Source: Streptomyces ortus (GTDB lineage: Bacteria; Actinomycetota; Actinomycetes; Streptomycetales; Streptomycetaceae). From it: DNA of 64,000 nucleotides. This document shows positions 17,342 through 25,407 of this stretch, in pieces. Below the pieces are notes generated by a model. The model saw only the letters and a program-made list of their open reading frames with translations. It was not told where the DNA came from and did no database searches. The position numbers were made by a program, and so were the translations under genes. How positions within the stretch are numbered: the stretch's first letter is position 1; each line of letters starts with the position of its first letter. Location: contig NZ_JAIFZO010000002.1 in the NCBI RefSeq assembly GCF_026341275.1, positions 1,004,361 through 1,068,360 on the forward strand, given 5' to 3'.

Positions 17342-18085
17342 ATGGTCAGTGATCGCACATCGTCCCGTCAGCGCGTCCGTCTCGTCGCCGCCTCCGTGGC
17401 GGCGCTGGCGCTCGGCGGCACCGCATTCGCCGACGTGCCGGCCACGGCCGCCGGCAAGCCCAAGGGGCACGACGTGTCCTCGCACCAGAAGAACGTGAAC
17501 TGGTCGAGCGCGAAGAGCGGGGGCGCCGCGTTCGTCTACGTGAAGGCCACCGAGTCGACCACGTACCGCAACCCGTACTTCGCCCAGCAGTACGACGGCG
17601 CGCACGACGCGAGCATCATCCGCGGCGCGTACCACTTCGCGCTGCCGAACAGGTCGTCGGGCACCGAGCAGGCCGCCTACTTCGTACGCAACGGCGGCGC
17701 CTGGCGGGCGGACGGCCGGACGCTGCCGCCCGCGTTGGACATCGAGTACAACCCCTACGACAAGAAGAAGAAGTGCTACGGGCTGAGCAAGAACGGGATG
17801 GTCGGCTGGATCAGGGCCTTCAGCGACGAGGTGCGGCGGCAGACCGGCCGCCGTCCCGTGATCTACACGACCTACACGTGGTGGAAGACGTGCACGGGCA
17901 ACAGCGCCGCCTTCGCCGCGAACCATCCGCTGTGGCTGGCCCGCTACAGCGCGAGCGCGGGGCCGCTGCCCTCGGGCTGGAAGTACTGGACGTTCTGGCA
18001 GTACGACAACAAGGGCAGCCTGCCGGGTGACCAGAATCTCTTCAACGGTTCGCTGTCACAGCTGAAGGCTCTCGCGAAGGGGTGA
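17342..18085 (+). CDS. Secreted GH25 lysozyme (N-acetylmuramidase)
   Basis: 247-residue secreted protein: a Sec signal peptide (basic MVSDRTSSRQRVR, hydrophobic VAASVAALALGGTAFA, cleavage near ATA-AG) leads to a GH25 domain. The catalytic acidic residues are expected in GHDVSSHQ and LDIEYN; ATESTTYRNPYFAQQYDGAH and YTWWKTC complete the pattern, and the C-terminus has WQYDNKGSLPGDQNLF. It should hydrolyse beta-1,4 links in peptidoglycan. ATG at 17342 follows GGGGGAG. No extra cell-wall-binding domain. Regulation unknown; it has its own promoter upstream. Confidence 0.92.
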   Translation: MVSDRTSSRQRVRLVAASVAALALGGTAFADVPATAAGKPKGHDVSSHQKNVNWSSAKSGGAAFVYVKATESTTYRNPYFAQQYDGAHDASIIRGAYHFALPNRSSGTEQAAYFVRNGGAWRADGRTLPPALDIEYNPYDKKKKCYGLSKNGMVGWIRAFSDEVRRQTGRRPVIYTTYTWWKTCTGNSAAFAANHPLWLARYSASAGPLPSGWKYWTFWQYDNKGSLPGDQNLFNGSLSQLKALAKG

Positions 18086-18192
18086 GCCGGGGTGGCGGAA
18101 CCAGGGATTCCGCTTCCGTTCGACACCGTTCGGCGCCGCCGCACGCTCTTTGCCGCCCTTTCGACACAAGCGGAATGCCGACACCTCCATCG

Positions 18193-18247
18193 GGTCACCC
18201 CACCGCCCGACTCAGTTCATCTTCCGTTCATCCAGGTTGCTTACGTT
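18193..18247 (+). promoter_or_regulatory. PHO box (PhoP-binding direct repeats) before pit
   Basis: Eleven-nt-phased repeats: GGTCACCCCAC (18193), a weak unit (18204), GTTCATCTTCC (18215), GTTCATCCAGG (18226), and a degenerate unit at 18237. The spacing and GTTCAYC core match the known Streptomyces PHO box recognised by PhoP. It lies about 40-90 nt upstream of the phosphate transporter start, as expected for phosphate-starvation control; whether it activates or represses is not readable from sequence. Confidence 0.75.
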
Positions 18248-18283
18248 CCCCATGCCACTGTCGTCCAACAGAAGCCTGGGTAA

Positions 18284-19519
<1,236 letters not shown>

Positions 19520-19531
19520 GGAACGAACCTC

Positions 19532-19753
19532 ATGAAGATCGACTGGGCAGCCCTCGGCTCCGTGTTCGGAGTCAGCCTCATCGCCACCGTCGCCCTCGTG
19601 GGCCTCTTCACCCTCGGCATCGTCGGCCTCACCAAGCGCGAGTCGGCCGCCGCGGAGGGGGGTTCCGCTCCCCTCGCGGTCACCGGCGCGTACGCCTGCT
19701 TCGCCGCCTGCGCGGCGGCCGTGGCGTACGGGATCTATCTGATCGTCGCCTGA
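19532..19753 (+). CDS. Small two-helix membrane protein downstream of pit
   Basis: 73-residue protein with two predicted membrane helices (about residues 10-29, VSLIATVALVGLFTLGIVGL, and about 47-71, AYACFAACAAAVAYGIYLIVA) joined by a Ser/Glu/Gly loop. It starts 12 nt after pit, with GGAACG as a weak ribosome site, so it is almost certainly cotranslated. I recognise no named family; a Pit accessory subunit is an inference from conserved-looking context. Confidence 0.78.
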   Translation: MKIDWAALGSVFGVSLIATVALVGLFTLGIVGLTKRESAAAEGGSAPLAVTGAYACFAACAAAVAYGIYLIVA

Positions 19754-19784
19754 CCCTCGCAGCACGTCCGTTCCGAACGGGACC

Positions 19785-19812
19785 GCCCCGTCGACCACCT
19801 GGTCGGCGGGGC
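19785..19812 (+). terminator. Stem-loop after the pit operon
   Basis: GCCCCGTCGACC (19785-19796) and GGTCGGCGGGGC (19801-19812) form a 12-bp stem with one G-U pair and a 4-nt loop. It lies 32 nt after the small membrane gene and before the cobalamin riboswitch. No U-run follows, as is usual in Streptomyces. It probably ends the pit transcript. Confidence 0.6.
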
Positions 19813-19869
19813 CTGCTCGTGTCCGTGTGTGGGGCTCAGCACACTCTCCCGCCGCAGGTCAACGGCAAG

Positions 19870-20012
19870 TTGACGGTTGTTCTCGGACCGTGGTGGACTG
19901 CCGGGGCCATGTACGTCGGCAGAAGAGGAAGCCGGTGCGAATCCGGCGCGGTCCCGCCACTGTCACCGGGGAATCGATCCCCCCGGGAGCCAGGAACTCT
20001 CGCCGTCGGTCT
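19870..20012 (+). ncRNA. Cobalamin (adenosylcobalamin) riboswitch
   Basis: Canonical conserved cores are present in the right order: GAGGAAGCCGGTGCGAATCC at about 19924-19943, then GGTCCCGCCACTGT, and the B12 box GCCAGGAACTCTCGCCGTC near 19989-20007. Downstream, CAGGG (20021) and CCCTG (20034) form a small hairpin directly before the Shine-Dalgarno GAGTGAGGA, suggesting translational control of the next ORF. It should shut off the cob operon when adenosylcobalamin is abundant. It points to the + strand, towards cobD. Exact ends are approximate. Confidence 0.93.
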
Positions 20013-20055
20013 CGTCGAACCAGGGCGTGGACACCCTGAGTGAGGACATATCGCC

Positions 20056-20145
20056 ATGCGCGGCCGTCTGTTGTGGACCAGTGTGCCCGGGCCCGGTACG
20101 AGGGTGCCCGGCAGGGCAGTTCCGCCGCACGCGACGGCGGGCTGA
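20056..20145 (+). CDS. Candidate 29-residue ORF directly after the B12 riboswitch
   Basis: Short ORF starting MRGRLLWTSVPGPG and ending TGA 4 nt before the cobD ATG. It has a good Shine-Dalgarno (TGAGGA, about 20041-20046) about 9 nt upstream, which cobD itself lacks: the nucleotides before cobD are GGGCTGAACCG. The riboswitch hairpin at 20021-20038 abuts that ribosome site. The likely role is a translationally coupled leader that delivers ribosomes to cobD. The peptide has no recognisable motif. Could be non-coding; conservation of frame in relatives would settle it. Confidence 0.4.
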   Translation: MRGRLLWTSVPGPGTRVPGRAVPPHATAG

Positions 20146-20149
20146 ACCG

Positions 20150-21112
20150 ATGCGTGCCGATCGCGTCTTCGCGTCCGGCGCCGCCGCCGGCCTCCTCGCC
20201 GACCTGCTGCTCGGCGATCCACGCCGGGGGCATCCGGTCGCCGCGTTCGGGCGGGCCGCGGGAGCCGTCGAGCGGGCCCTGTGGCACGACCACCGGGGCT
20301 GGGGCGCACTGCACACCGCCGTGTGCGCGGGCGGCGCCGTCTGCCTCGCCGTGGCCGCCGAGCGTTCCCTGCGCTCCTCCCCCGTCGCCTCCGCCGTTCT
20401 GACCGCGGCCACCACCTGGGCCGTCGTCGGCGGGACCTCGCTCGGCCGTGAGGCGCGGGCCGTCGGCGGGGCGCTGGCCGCCGGGGACATCGAGGTGGCC
20501 CGGGAGCGGCTGCCGCATCTGTGCGGGCGCGACCCGCAGGCGCTGGACGCCGACGGGATCGCCCGCGCGGTGGTCGAGTCGGTCGCCGAGAACACCTCCG
20601 ACGCCGTGGTGGGCGCCCTGGTGTGGGGCGCGGTCGCGGGCGTGCCCGGGCTGGTGGGGTTCCGGGCCGTCAACACGCTGGACGCCATGGTGGGGCACAA
20701 GTCGGCCCGACACCGGCGGTACGGGTGGGCCTCCGCACGGCTCGACGACGTGGTGGGGTGGCCCGGCGCCCGGCTGACCGCCGCCCTCGCCGCCGTCGCG
20801 GGGGGTGATCCACGCGGGGCCGCCACCGCCTGGCGCGCCGACGCCGCCAGGCATCCGAGTCCCAACGCCGGGCCCGTGGAGGCCTCGTTCGCGGGCGCGC
20901 TCGGGGTACGGCTCGGCGGGACGCTCTCGTACGCGGGACGGGTGGAGCACCGGCCCGTGCTCAATGGTCCGGGGCGGGCCGTGCGGGTCGGGGACATCGA
21001 GCGGGCCGTGCGGCTCTCGCGCCGCGTGAGCCTGCTCGCGATGGGCGCGAGTGCCGCCGGGCGGCTGCTCGCCACGTCAGTGCTGTCGAAGGCGAAGGGG
21101 CGTACGGCATGA
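20150..21112 (+). CDS. cobD: Cobalamin biosynthesis protein CobD/CbiB
   Basis: 320-residue membrane protein of adenosylcobinamide-phosphate synthase type, which attaches the aminopropanol (phosphate) arm to adenosylcobyric acid. Family blocks are LLADLLLGDPRRGHPVAAFG near the N-terminus, ARAVVESVAENTSDAVVGAL, and FRAVNTLDAMVGHKS in the middle; it has several hydrophobic helices. ATG at 20150 is first in frame after the candidate leader ORF. It overlaps cobQ by 4 nt (ATGA), so they are translationally coupled. Regulated by the B12 riboswitch upstream. Confidence 0.92.
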   Translation: MRADRVFASGAAAGLLADLLLGDPRRGHPVAAFGRAAGAVERALWHDHRGWGALHTAVCAGGAVCLAVAAERSLRSSPVASAVLTAATTWAVVGGTSLGREARAVGGALAAGDIEVARERLPHLCGRDPQALDADGIARAVVESVAENTSDAVVGALVWGAVAGVPGLVGFRAVNTLDAMVGHKSARHRRYGWASARLDDVVGWPGARLTAALAAVAGGDPRGAATAWRADAARHPSPNAGPVEASFAGALGVRLGGTLSYAGRVEHRPVLNGPGRAVRVGDIERAVRLSRRVSLLAMGASAAGRLLATSVLSKAKGRTA

Positions 21113-22641
21113 ACGCGGGAACGGGCGGGAGAACGGGCGGCGGGCTGCTCGTCGCCGGGACGACCTCCGACGCGGGCAAGAGCGTCGTGACCGCCGGGAT
21201 CTGCCGGTGGCTGGTGCGCCGGGGTGTGAAGGTGGCGCCCTTCAAGGCCCAGAACATGTCCTTGAACTCGTTCGTCACACGCGAGGGCGCCGAGATCGGG
21301 CGCGCGCAGGCCATGCAGGCGCAGGCCGCCCGCGTGGAGCCCTCCGTGCTCATGAACCCCGTCCTGCTCAAGCCGGGTGGCGACCGCAGCAGCCAGGTCG
21401 TCCTGATGGGCAGGCCCGTGGGCGAGCTGAGCGCGCGCGGCTACCACGGCGGTCGCCAGGAGGCGTTGCTCGGCACCGTGCTGGACTGCCTGGCCGAGTT
21501 GCGGGGCACGTATGACGCGGTGATCTGTGAGGGGGCGGGCAGTCCCGCCGAGATCAATCTGCGGCGCACCGACATCGTGAACATGGGGATCGCGCGCAAC
21601 GCCCGGCTGCCCGTGCTCGTGGTCGGGGACATCGACCGCGGCGGGGTCTTCGCCTCGTTCTTCGGGACGGTGGCGCTGCTGTCGCGCGAGGACCAGGAGC
21701 TGGTCGCCGGGTTCCTCGTCAACAAGTTCCGCGGGGACGTCTCGCTGCTCGAACCCGGCGTCGACATGCTGCGCGGGCTCACCGGGCGGCACACCTACGG
21801 CATTCTGCCCTTCCGGCACGGGCTCGGCATCGACGAGGAGGACGGGCTCAGGGTGTCCCTGCGGGGGGCGGTGCGCGAGTCCGAGGTCTCCTCCCCCGTC
21901 GGCGAGGACATCCTGCGCGTCGCCGTCTGCGCGGTCCCGCTGATGTCCAACTTCACGGACCTGGACGCCCTCGCCGCCGAACCGGGCGTCGTCGTACGGT
22001 TCGTGGACCGCGCCGAGGAACTGGTGGACGCCGACCTGGTCGTCGTACCCGGCACCCGGGGCACGGTCCGGGCCCTGGAGTGGCTGCGGCGGCGCGGCCT
22101 CGCGGACGCCCTGGTGCGCAGGGCCGCCGAAGGGCGCCCGGTGCTGGGCATCTGCGGCGGCTTCCAGCTCCTCGGCGAACACATCGAGGACGAGGTCGAG
22201 TCGAGGGCCGGCGCCGTCGACGGCCTCGGACTCCTCCCCGTACGCGTGCGGTTCGCACGGGAGAAGACCCTCACCCGGCCCGTCGGCGAGGCGCTCGGCG
22301 AACCCGTCCAGGGGTACGAGATCCATCACGGAGTAGCCCAAGTGACGGGCGGTGAGCCCTTCCTGGACGGCTGCCGGGTCGGCGCGGTCTGGGGGACGCA
22401 CTGGCACGGCTCGCTGGAGTCGGACGGCTTCCGGCGTGCCTTCCTGCGCGAGGTGGCGGCAGCGGCGGGGCGGCGCTTCGTACCGGCCGCCGACACCTCG
22501 TTCGAGGGGCTGCGCGAGGAGCAGCTCGACCGGCTGGGCGACCTGATCGAGGAACACGCGGACACGGACGCGCTGTGGCGGCTCATCGAGTCCGGCGCAC
22601 CGGCCGGACTGCCTTTCATCCCACCGGGGGCGCCCGTATGA
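21109..22641 (+). CDS. cobQ: Cobyric acid synthase CobQ/CbiP
   Basis: 510-residue glutamine-dependent amidotransferase that amidates the b, d, e and g side chains of adenosylcobyrinic a,c-diamide. The N-terminal synthetase domain begins LLVAGTTSDAGKSVVTAG (P-loop-like) and contains LEPGVDMLRGL and EGAGSPAEINLR. The C-terminal class I glutaminase-like domain has GICGGFQLLG with nucleophile C349 and a His block in GYEIHHGV and WGTHWHGSLE. Length is standard. ATG overlaps the cobD stop by 4 nt; the stop overlaps a 24-codon ORF at 22638. Confidence 0.96.
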   Translation: MNAGTGGRTGGGLLVAGTTSDAGKSVVTAGICRWLVRRGVKVAPFKAQNMSLNSFVTREGAEIGRAQAMQAQAARVEPSVLMNPVLLKPGGDRSSQVVLMGRPVGELSARGYHGGRQEALLGTVLDCLAELRGTYDAVICEGAGSPAEINLRRTDIVNMGIARNARLPVLVVGDIDRGGVFASFFGTVALLSREDQELVAGFLVNKFRGDVSLLEPGVDMLRGLTGRHTYGILPFRHGLGIDEEDGLRVSLRGAVRESEVSSPVGEDILRVAVCAVPLMSNFTDLDALAAEPGVVVRFVDRAEELVDADLVVVPGTRGTVRALEWLRRRGLADALVRRAAEGRPVLGICGGFQLLGEHIEDEVESRAGAVDGLGLLPVRVRFAREKTLTRPVGEALGEPVQGYEIHHGVAQVTGGEPFLDGCRVGAVWGTHWHGSLESDGFRRAFLREVAAAAGRRFVPAADTSFEGLREEQLDRLGDLIEEHADTDALWRLIESGAPAGLPFIPPGAPV

Positions 22642-22712
22642 GCGTGCGCGAAGCCCGCCTGGGCCACGAAGTCGAAGTCCGTATGGGCTATTTGGAGGAC
22701 GACAACCAGTGA
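22638..22712 (+). CDS. Candidate 24-residue ORF bridging cobQ and the chelatase gene
   Basis: ORF MSVREARLGHEVEVRMGYLE followed by DDNQ. It opens with ATGA overlapping the cobQ stop by 4 nt and ends with TGA overlapping the next GTG start (GTGA) by 4 nt. Such exact overlaps are typical of translationally coupled actinobacterial operons and would be unlikely by chance. TTGGAGGACGAC within it (about 22692) supplies the ribosome site for the chelatase gene. No family is recognised; it could be a real microprotein, a coupling device, or the scar of a lost gene. Confidence 0.45.
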   Translation: MSVREARLGHEVEVRMGYLEDDNQ

Positions 22713-24808
22713 GTACCCCGTTTCCGTTCACGGCCGTGGTCGGTCAGGACGACCTGCGGCTGGCCCTGCTGCTGAACGCCGTCTCCCCCGCGGTGGGCGG
22801 TGTGCTCGTCCGCGGTGAGAAGGGCACCGCCAAGTCCACGGCCGTGCGCGCGCTGTCGGCGCTCATGCCGCAGGTGGACGTCGTCCCCGGCTGCCGTTTC
22901 TCCTGCGCGCCGCACGCCCCCGATCCGGCCTGCCCGGACGGCCCCCACGAGGTGGGCCCGGGTGTGCCGCGTCCCGCGCGGATGGTCGAACTGCCCGTCG
23001 GCGCCTCCGAGGACCGCCTGGTCGGCGCGCTCGACATCGAACGGGCGCTCGCGGAGGGCGTGAAGGCCTTCGAGCCCGGCCTGCTGGCCGACGCCCACCG
23101 CGGACTCCTGTACGTGGACGAGGTCAACCTCCTCCACGACCACCTGGTCGACCTGCTGCTCGACGCGGCGGCGATGGGTGCCTCGTACGTGGAGCGCGAG
23201 GGCGTCTCCGTACGGCATGCCGCGCGGTTCCTGCTGGTCGGGACCATGAACCCCGAAGAGGGCGAGCTGCGGCCGCAGTTGCTCGACCGGTTCGGGCTGA
23301 CCGTCGAGGTGGCGGCCTCGCGCGAACCCGACCAGCGGGTGGAGGTCGTGCGGCGGCGGCTCGCGTACGACGACGACCCGGAGGGGTTCGCGACGCGCTG
23401 GGCCGACGAGGAGTCCGACGTACGGGCGCGGATCGTGGCCGCGCGGGAGCTGCTGCCGTCCGTGCGGCTCGGCGACGGCGCGCTGCGCCAGATCGCGGCG
23501 ACCTGCGCCGCGTTCGAGGTGGACGGTATGCGGGCCGACATCGTGATGGCCAGGACCGCGACGGCGCTGGCCGCGTGGGCGGGGCGGACCGACGTGCTCG
23601 CCGAGGACGTGCGGCAGGCCGCGCTCCTCGCCCTGCCGCACCGGCGGCGGCGCAATCCCTTCGACGCGCCCGGCCTCGACGAGGACAAGCTCGACGAGAC
23701 GCTGGAGGAGTTCGCGGGCGACGAGAACGGCTCAGGGCATCCCAGTGAGTCCGGTGACTCCGGCGACTCCGGCGACTCCGGCGATGACGATCCGGATCCG
23801 GACGGGCCCGGTGGCGGTGGCGGGCGGCCTCCGCAGGACGGGCCCGACGACGGGGGCGACAGTGACAGCGGTGACGGTTCCGGGGAGGTGCCCGCGCAGG
23901 GCGAGGCTCCCGCGAACGAGTCCGAGCACGGCGGGGCGCCGTCCCCCGGCGCGGGCGAGCAGTCCCCCGTACGGGCCGCCGAGCCCTTCCGTACGAAGAT
24001 GCTGAGCGTGCCGGGGCTGGGCGAGGGGGCCGCCGGGCGGCGCTCGCGGGCCCGGACCGAGCACGGGCGCACCACCGGGGCGCGCCGACCGCGCGGGGCG
24101 CTCACCAAGCTGCATCTGGCCGCGACCGTCCAGGCCGCGGCGCCCCATCAGCGGGCACGCGGACGGTCCGGGCCCGGCCTCGTCGTACGCCGTGACGATC
24201 TGCGGCAGGCCACCCGGGAGGGCCGCGAGGGGAACCTCGTGCTGTTCGTCGTGGACGCGTCCGGGTCGATGGCGGCCCGGCAGCGGATGAGCGCCGTCAA
24301 GGGAGCCGTGCTGTCCCTGATCCTCGACGCCTACCAGCGGCGGGACAAGGTGGGGCTGGTGACCTTCCGGGGGTCCGCGGCCGAGGTGGCGCTGCCTCCC
24401 ACGTCGTCGGTCGACGCGGCGGCGGTACGGCTGGAGTCGCTGCCCACCGGCGGCCGTACACCGCTCGCGGCCGGGCTGCTGCGGGCCCACGACGTGCTGC
24501 GGGTGGAGCGGTTGCGGGATCCGGCCCGGCGCGCGCTGGTCGTCCTGGTGACCGACGGGCGGGCGACCGGCGGCCCGGAACCGGTGGCGCTCGCCGGGCG
24601 GGCCGCCCGGCTGTTCGCCGCGGAGGGGATCGCGTCCGTCGTCGTCGACTGCGAGTCGGGCCTCGTACGGCTCGGGCTGGCGGGGCAGCTCGCGGGCGAC
24701 CTCGGCGGTACGGCCGTGACGCTCGACGAGCTGCGGGCCGACTCGATCGCGGGGCTGGTCAGGGACGTACAGGGCAGCAAGCAGGGCAACGGCAGGAAGG
24801 CCGCGTAA
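22709..24808 (+). CDS. Fused magnesium/cobalt-chelatase subunit (AAA plus VWA)
   Basis: 699-residue ChlI-ChlD fusion. N-terminal AAA+ domain: Walker A LVRGEKGTAKSTAVRAL, Walker B LLYVDEVNLLHDHLVDLLLD. A Gly/Ser/Asp-rich acidic linker (about 345-400, including SGDSGDSGD repeats) leads to a VWA domain with MIDAS FVVDASGSMAARQRM and RALVVLVTDGRATGG. Such fusions are partners of the CobN large subunit in aerobic cobalt insertion, although CobN itself is not in this window. GTG at 22709 has GGAGGAC about 13 nt upstream. It overlaps cobO by 1 nt. Confidence 0.88.
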   Translation: MSTPFPFTAVVGQDDLRLALLLNAVSPAVGGVLVRGEKGTAKSTAVRALSALMPQVDVVPGCRFSCAPHAPDPACPDGPHEVGPGVPRPARMVELPVGASEDRLVGALDIERALAEGVKAFEPGLLADAHRGLLYVDEVNLLHDHLVDLLLDAAAMGASYVEREGVSVRHAARFLLVGTMNPEEGELRPQLLDRFGLTVEVAASREPDQRVEVVRRRLAYDDDPEGFATRWADEESDVRARIVAARELLPSVRLGDGALRQIAATCAAFEVDGMRADIVMARTATALAAWAGRTDVLAEDVRQAALLALPHRRRRNPFDAPGLDEDKLDETLEEFAGDENGSGHPSESGDSGDSGDSGDDDPDPDGPGGGGGRPPQDGPDDGGDSDSGDGSGEVPAQGEAPANESEHGGAPSPGAGEQSPVRAAEPFRTKMLSVPGLGEGAAGRRSRARTEHGRTTGARRPRGALTKLHLAATVQAAAPHQRARGRSGPGLVVRRDDLRQATREGREGNLVLFVVDASGSMAARQRMSAVKGAVLSLILDAYQRRDKVGLVTFRGSAAEVALPPTSSVDAAAVRLESLPTGGRTPLAAGLLRAHDVLRVERLRDPARRALVVLVTDGRATGGPEPVALAGRAARLFAAEGIASVVVDCESGLVRLGLAGQLAGDLGGTAVTLDELRADSIAGLVRDVQGSKQGNGRKAA

Positions 24809-25407
24809 TGCCTCAGGGACAGCCGAGTGTCGTGCCGGACGACGGGCTGACGACCCGTCAGCGACGGAACCGGGCGCTCGTCATGGTGCACACCGGAATG
24901 GGGAAGGGAAAGTCCACCGCCGCCTTCGGGCTCGCGCTGCGCGCCTGGAACCAGGGGTGGCCGATCGGGGTGTTCCAGTTCGTCAAGTCCGCGAAGTGGA
25001 AGGTCGGCGAGGAGAACGCGCTGCGCGTCCTCGGCGCCAGCGGTGAGGGCGGGTCCGTCGACTGGCACAAGATGGGCGAGGGCTGGTCGTGGGTGCAGCG
25101 CGACGCCCAGCAGGACAACGAGGAGAAGGCCCGGGAGGGCTGGGAGCAGGTCAAGCGGGACCTCGCCGCCGAGACGTACAAGCTGTACGTGCTCGACGAG
25201 TTCGCCTACCCGATGCACTGGGGCTGGGTCGACGTCGACGAGGTGGTGGAGGTGCTGCGGGGCCGTACCGGGACCCAGCACGTCGTCATCACCGGGCGCA
25301 ACGCGCCCGAGAAGCTGGTCGAGTTCGCCGATCTGGTGACCGACATGTCCAAGGTGAAGCATCCGATGGACGCCGGGCAGAAGGGGCAGAGGGGCATCGA
25401 GTGGTGA
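24808..25407 (+). CDS. cobO: Cob(I)yrinic acid a,c-diamide adenosyltransferase
   Basis: 199-residue CobA/CobO/BtuR family enzyme that transfers the adenosyl group from ATP to the cob(I)amide. The ATP-binding P-loop is HTGMGKGKSTAAFGLALRA; ALGLAGDD-type CobO signatures follow in GWPIGVFQFVKSAKWKVGEE and VLDEFAYPMHWGWVDVDEVV. No transmembrane segments. ATG overlaps the chelatase stop by one nucleotide (TAATG). Its TGA overlaps the cobB GTG, continuing the coupled operon. Confidence 0.93.
   Translation: MPQGQPSVVPDDGLTTRQRRNRALVMVHTGMGKGKSTAAFGLALRAWNQGWPIGVFQFVKSAKWKVGEENALRVLGASGEGGSVDWHKMGEGWSWVQRDAQQDNEEKAREGWEQVKRDLAAETYKLYVLDEFAYPMHWGWVDVDEVVEVLRGRTGTQHVVITGRNAPEKLVEFADLVTDMSKVKHPMDAGQKGQRGIEW

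Noticed and set aside
19963..22731. 922-codon minus-strand open frame
   Set aside because: Antisense to cobD and cobQ, which match their families over full length; composition is shadow-like.
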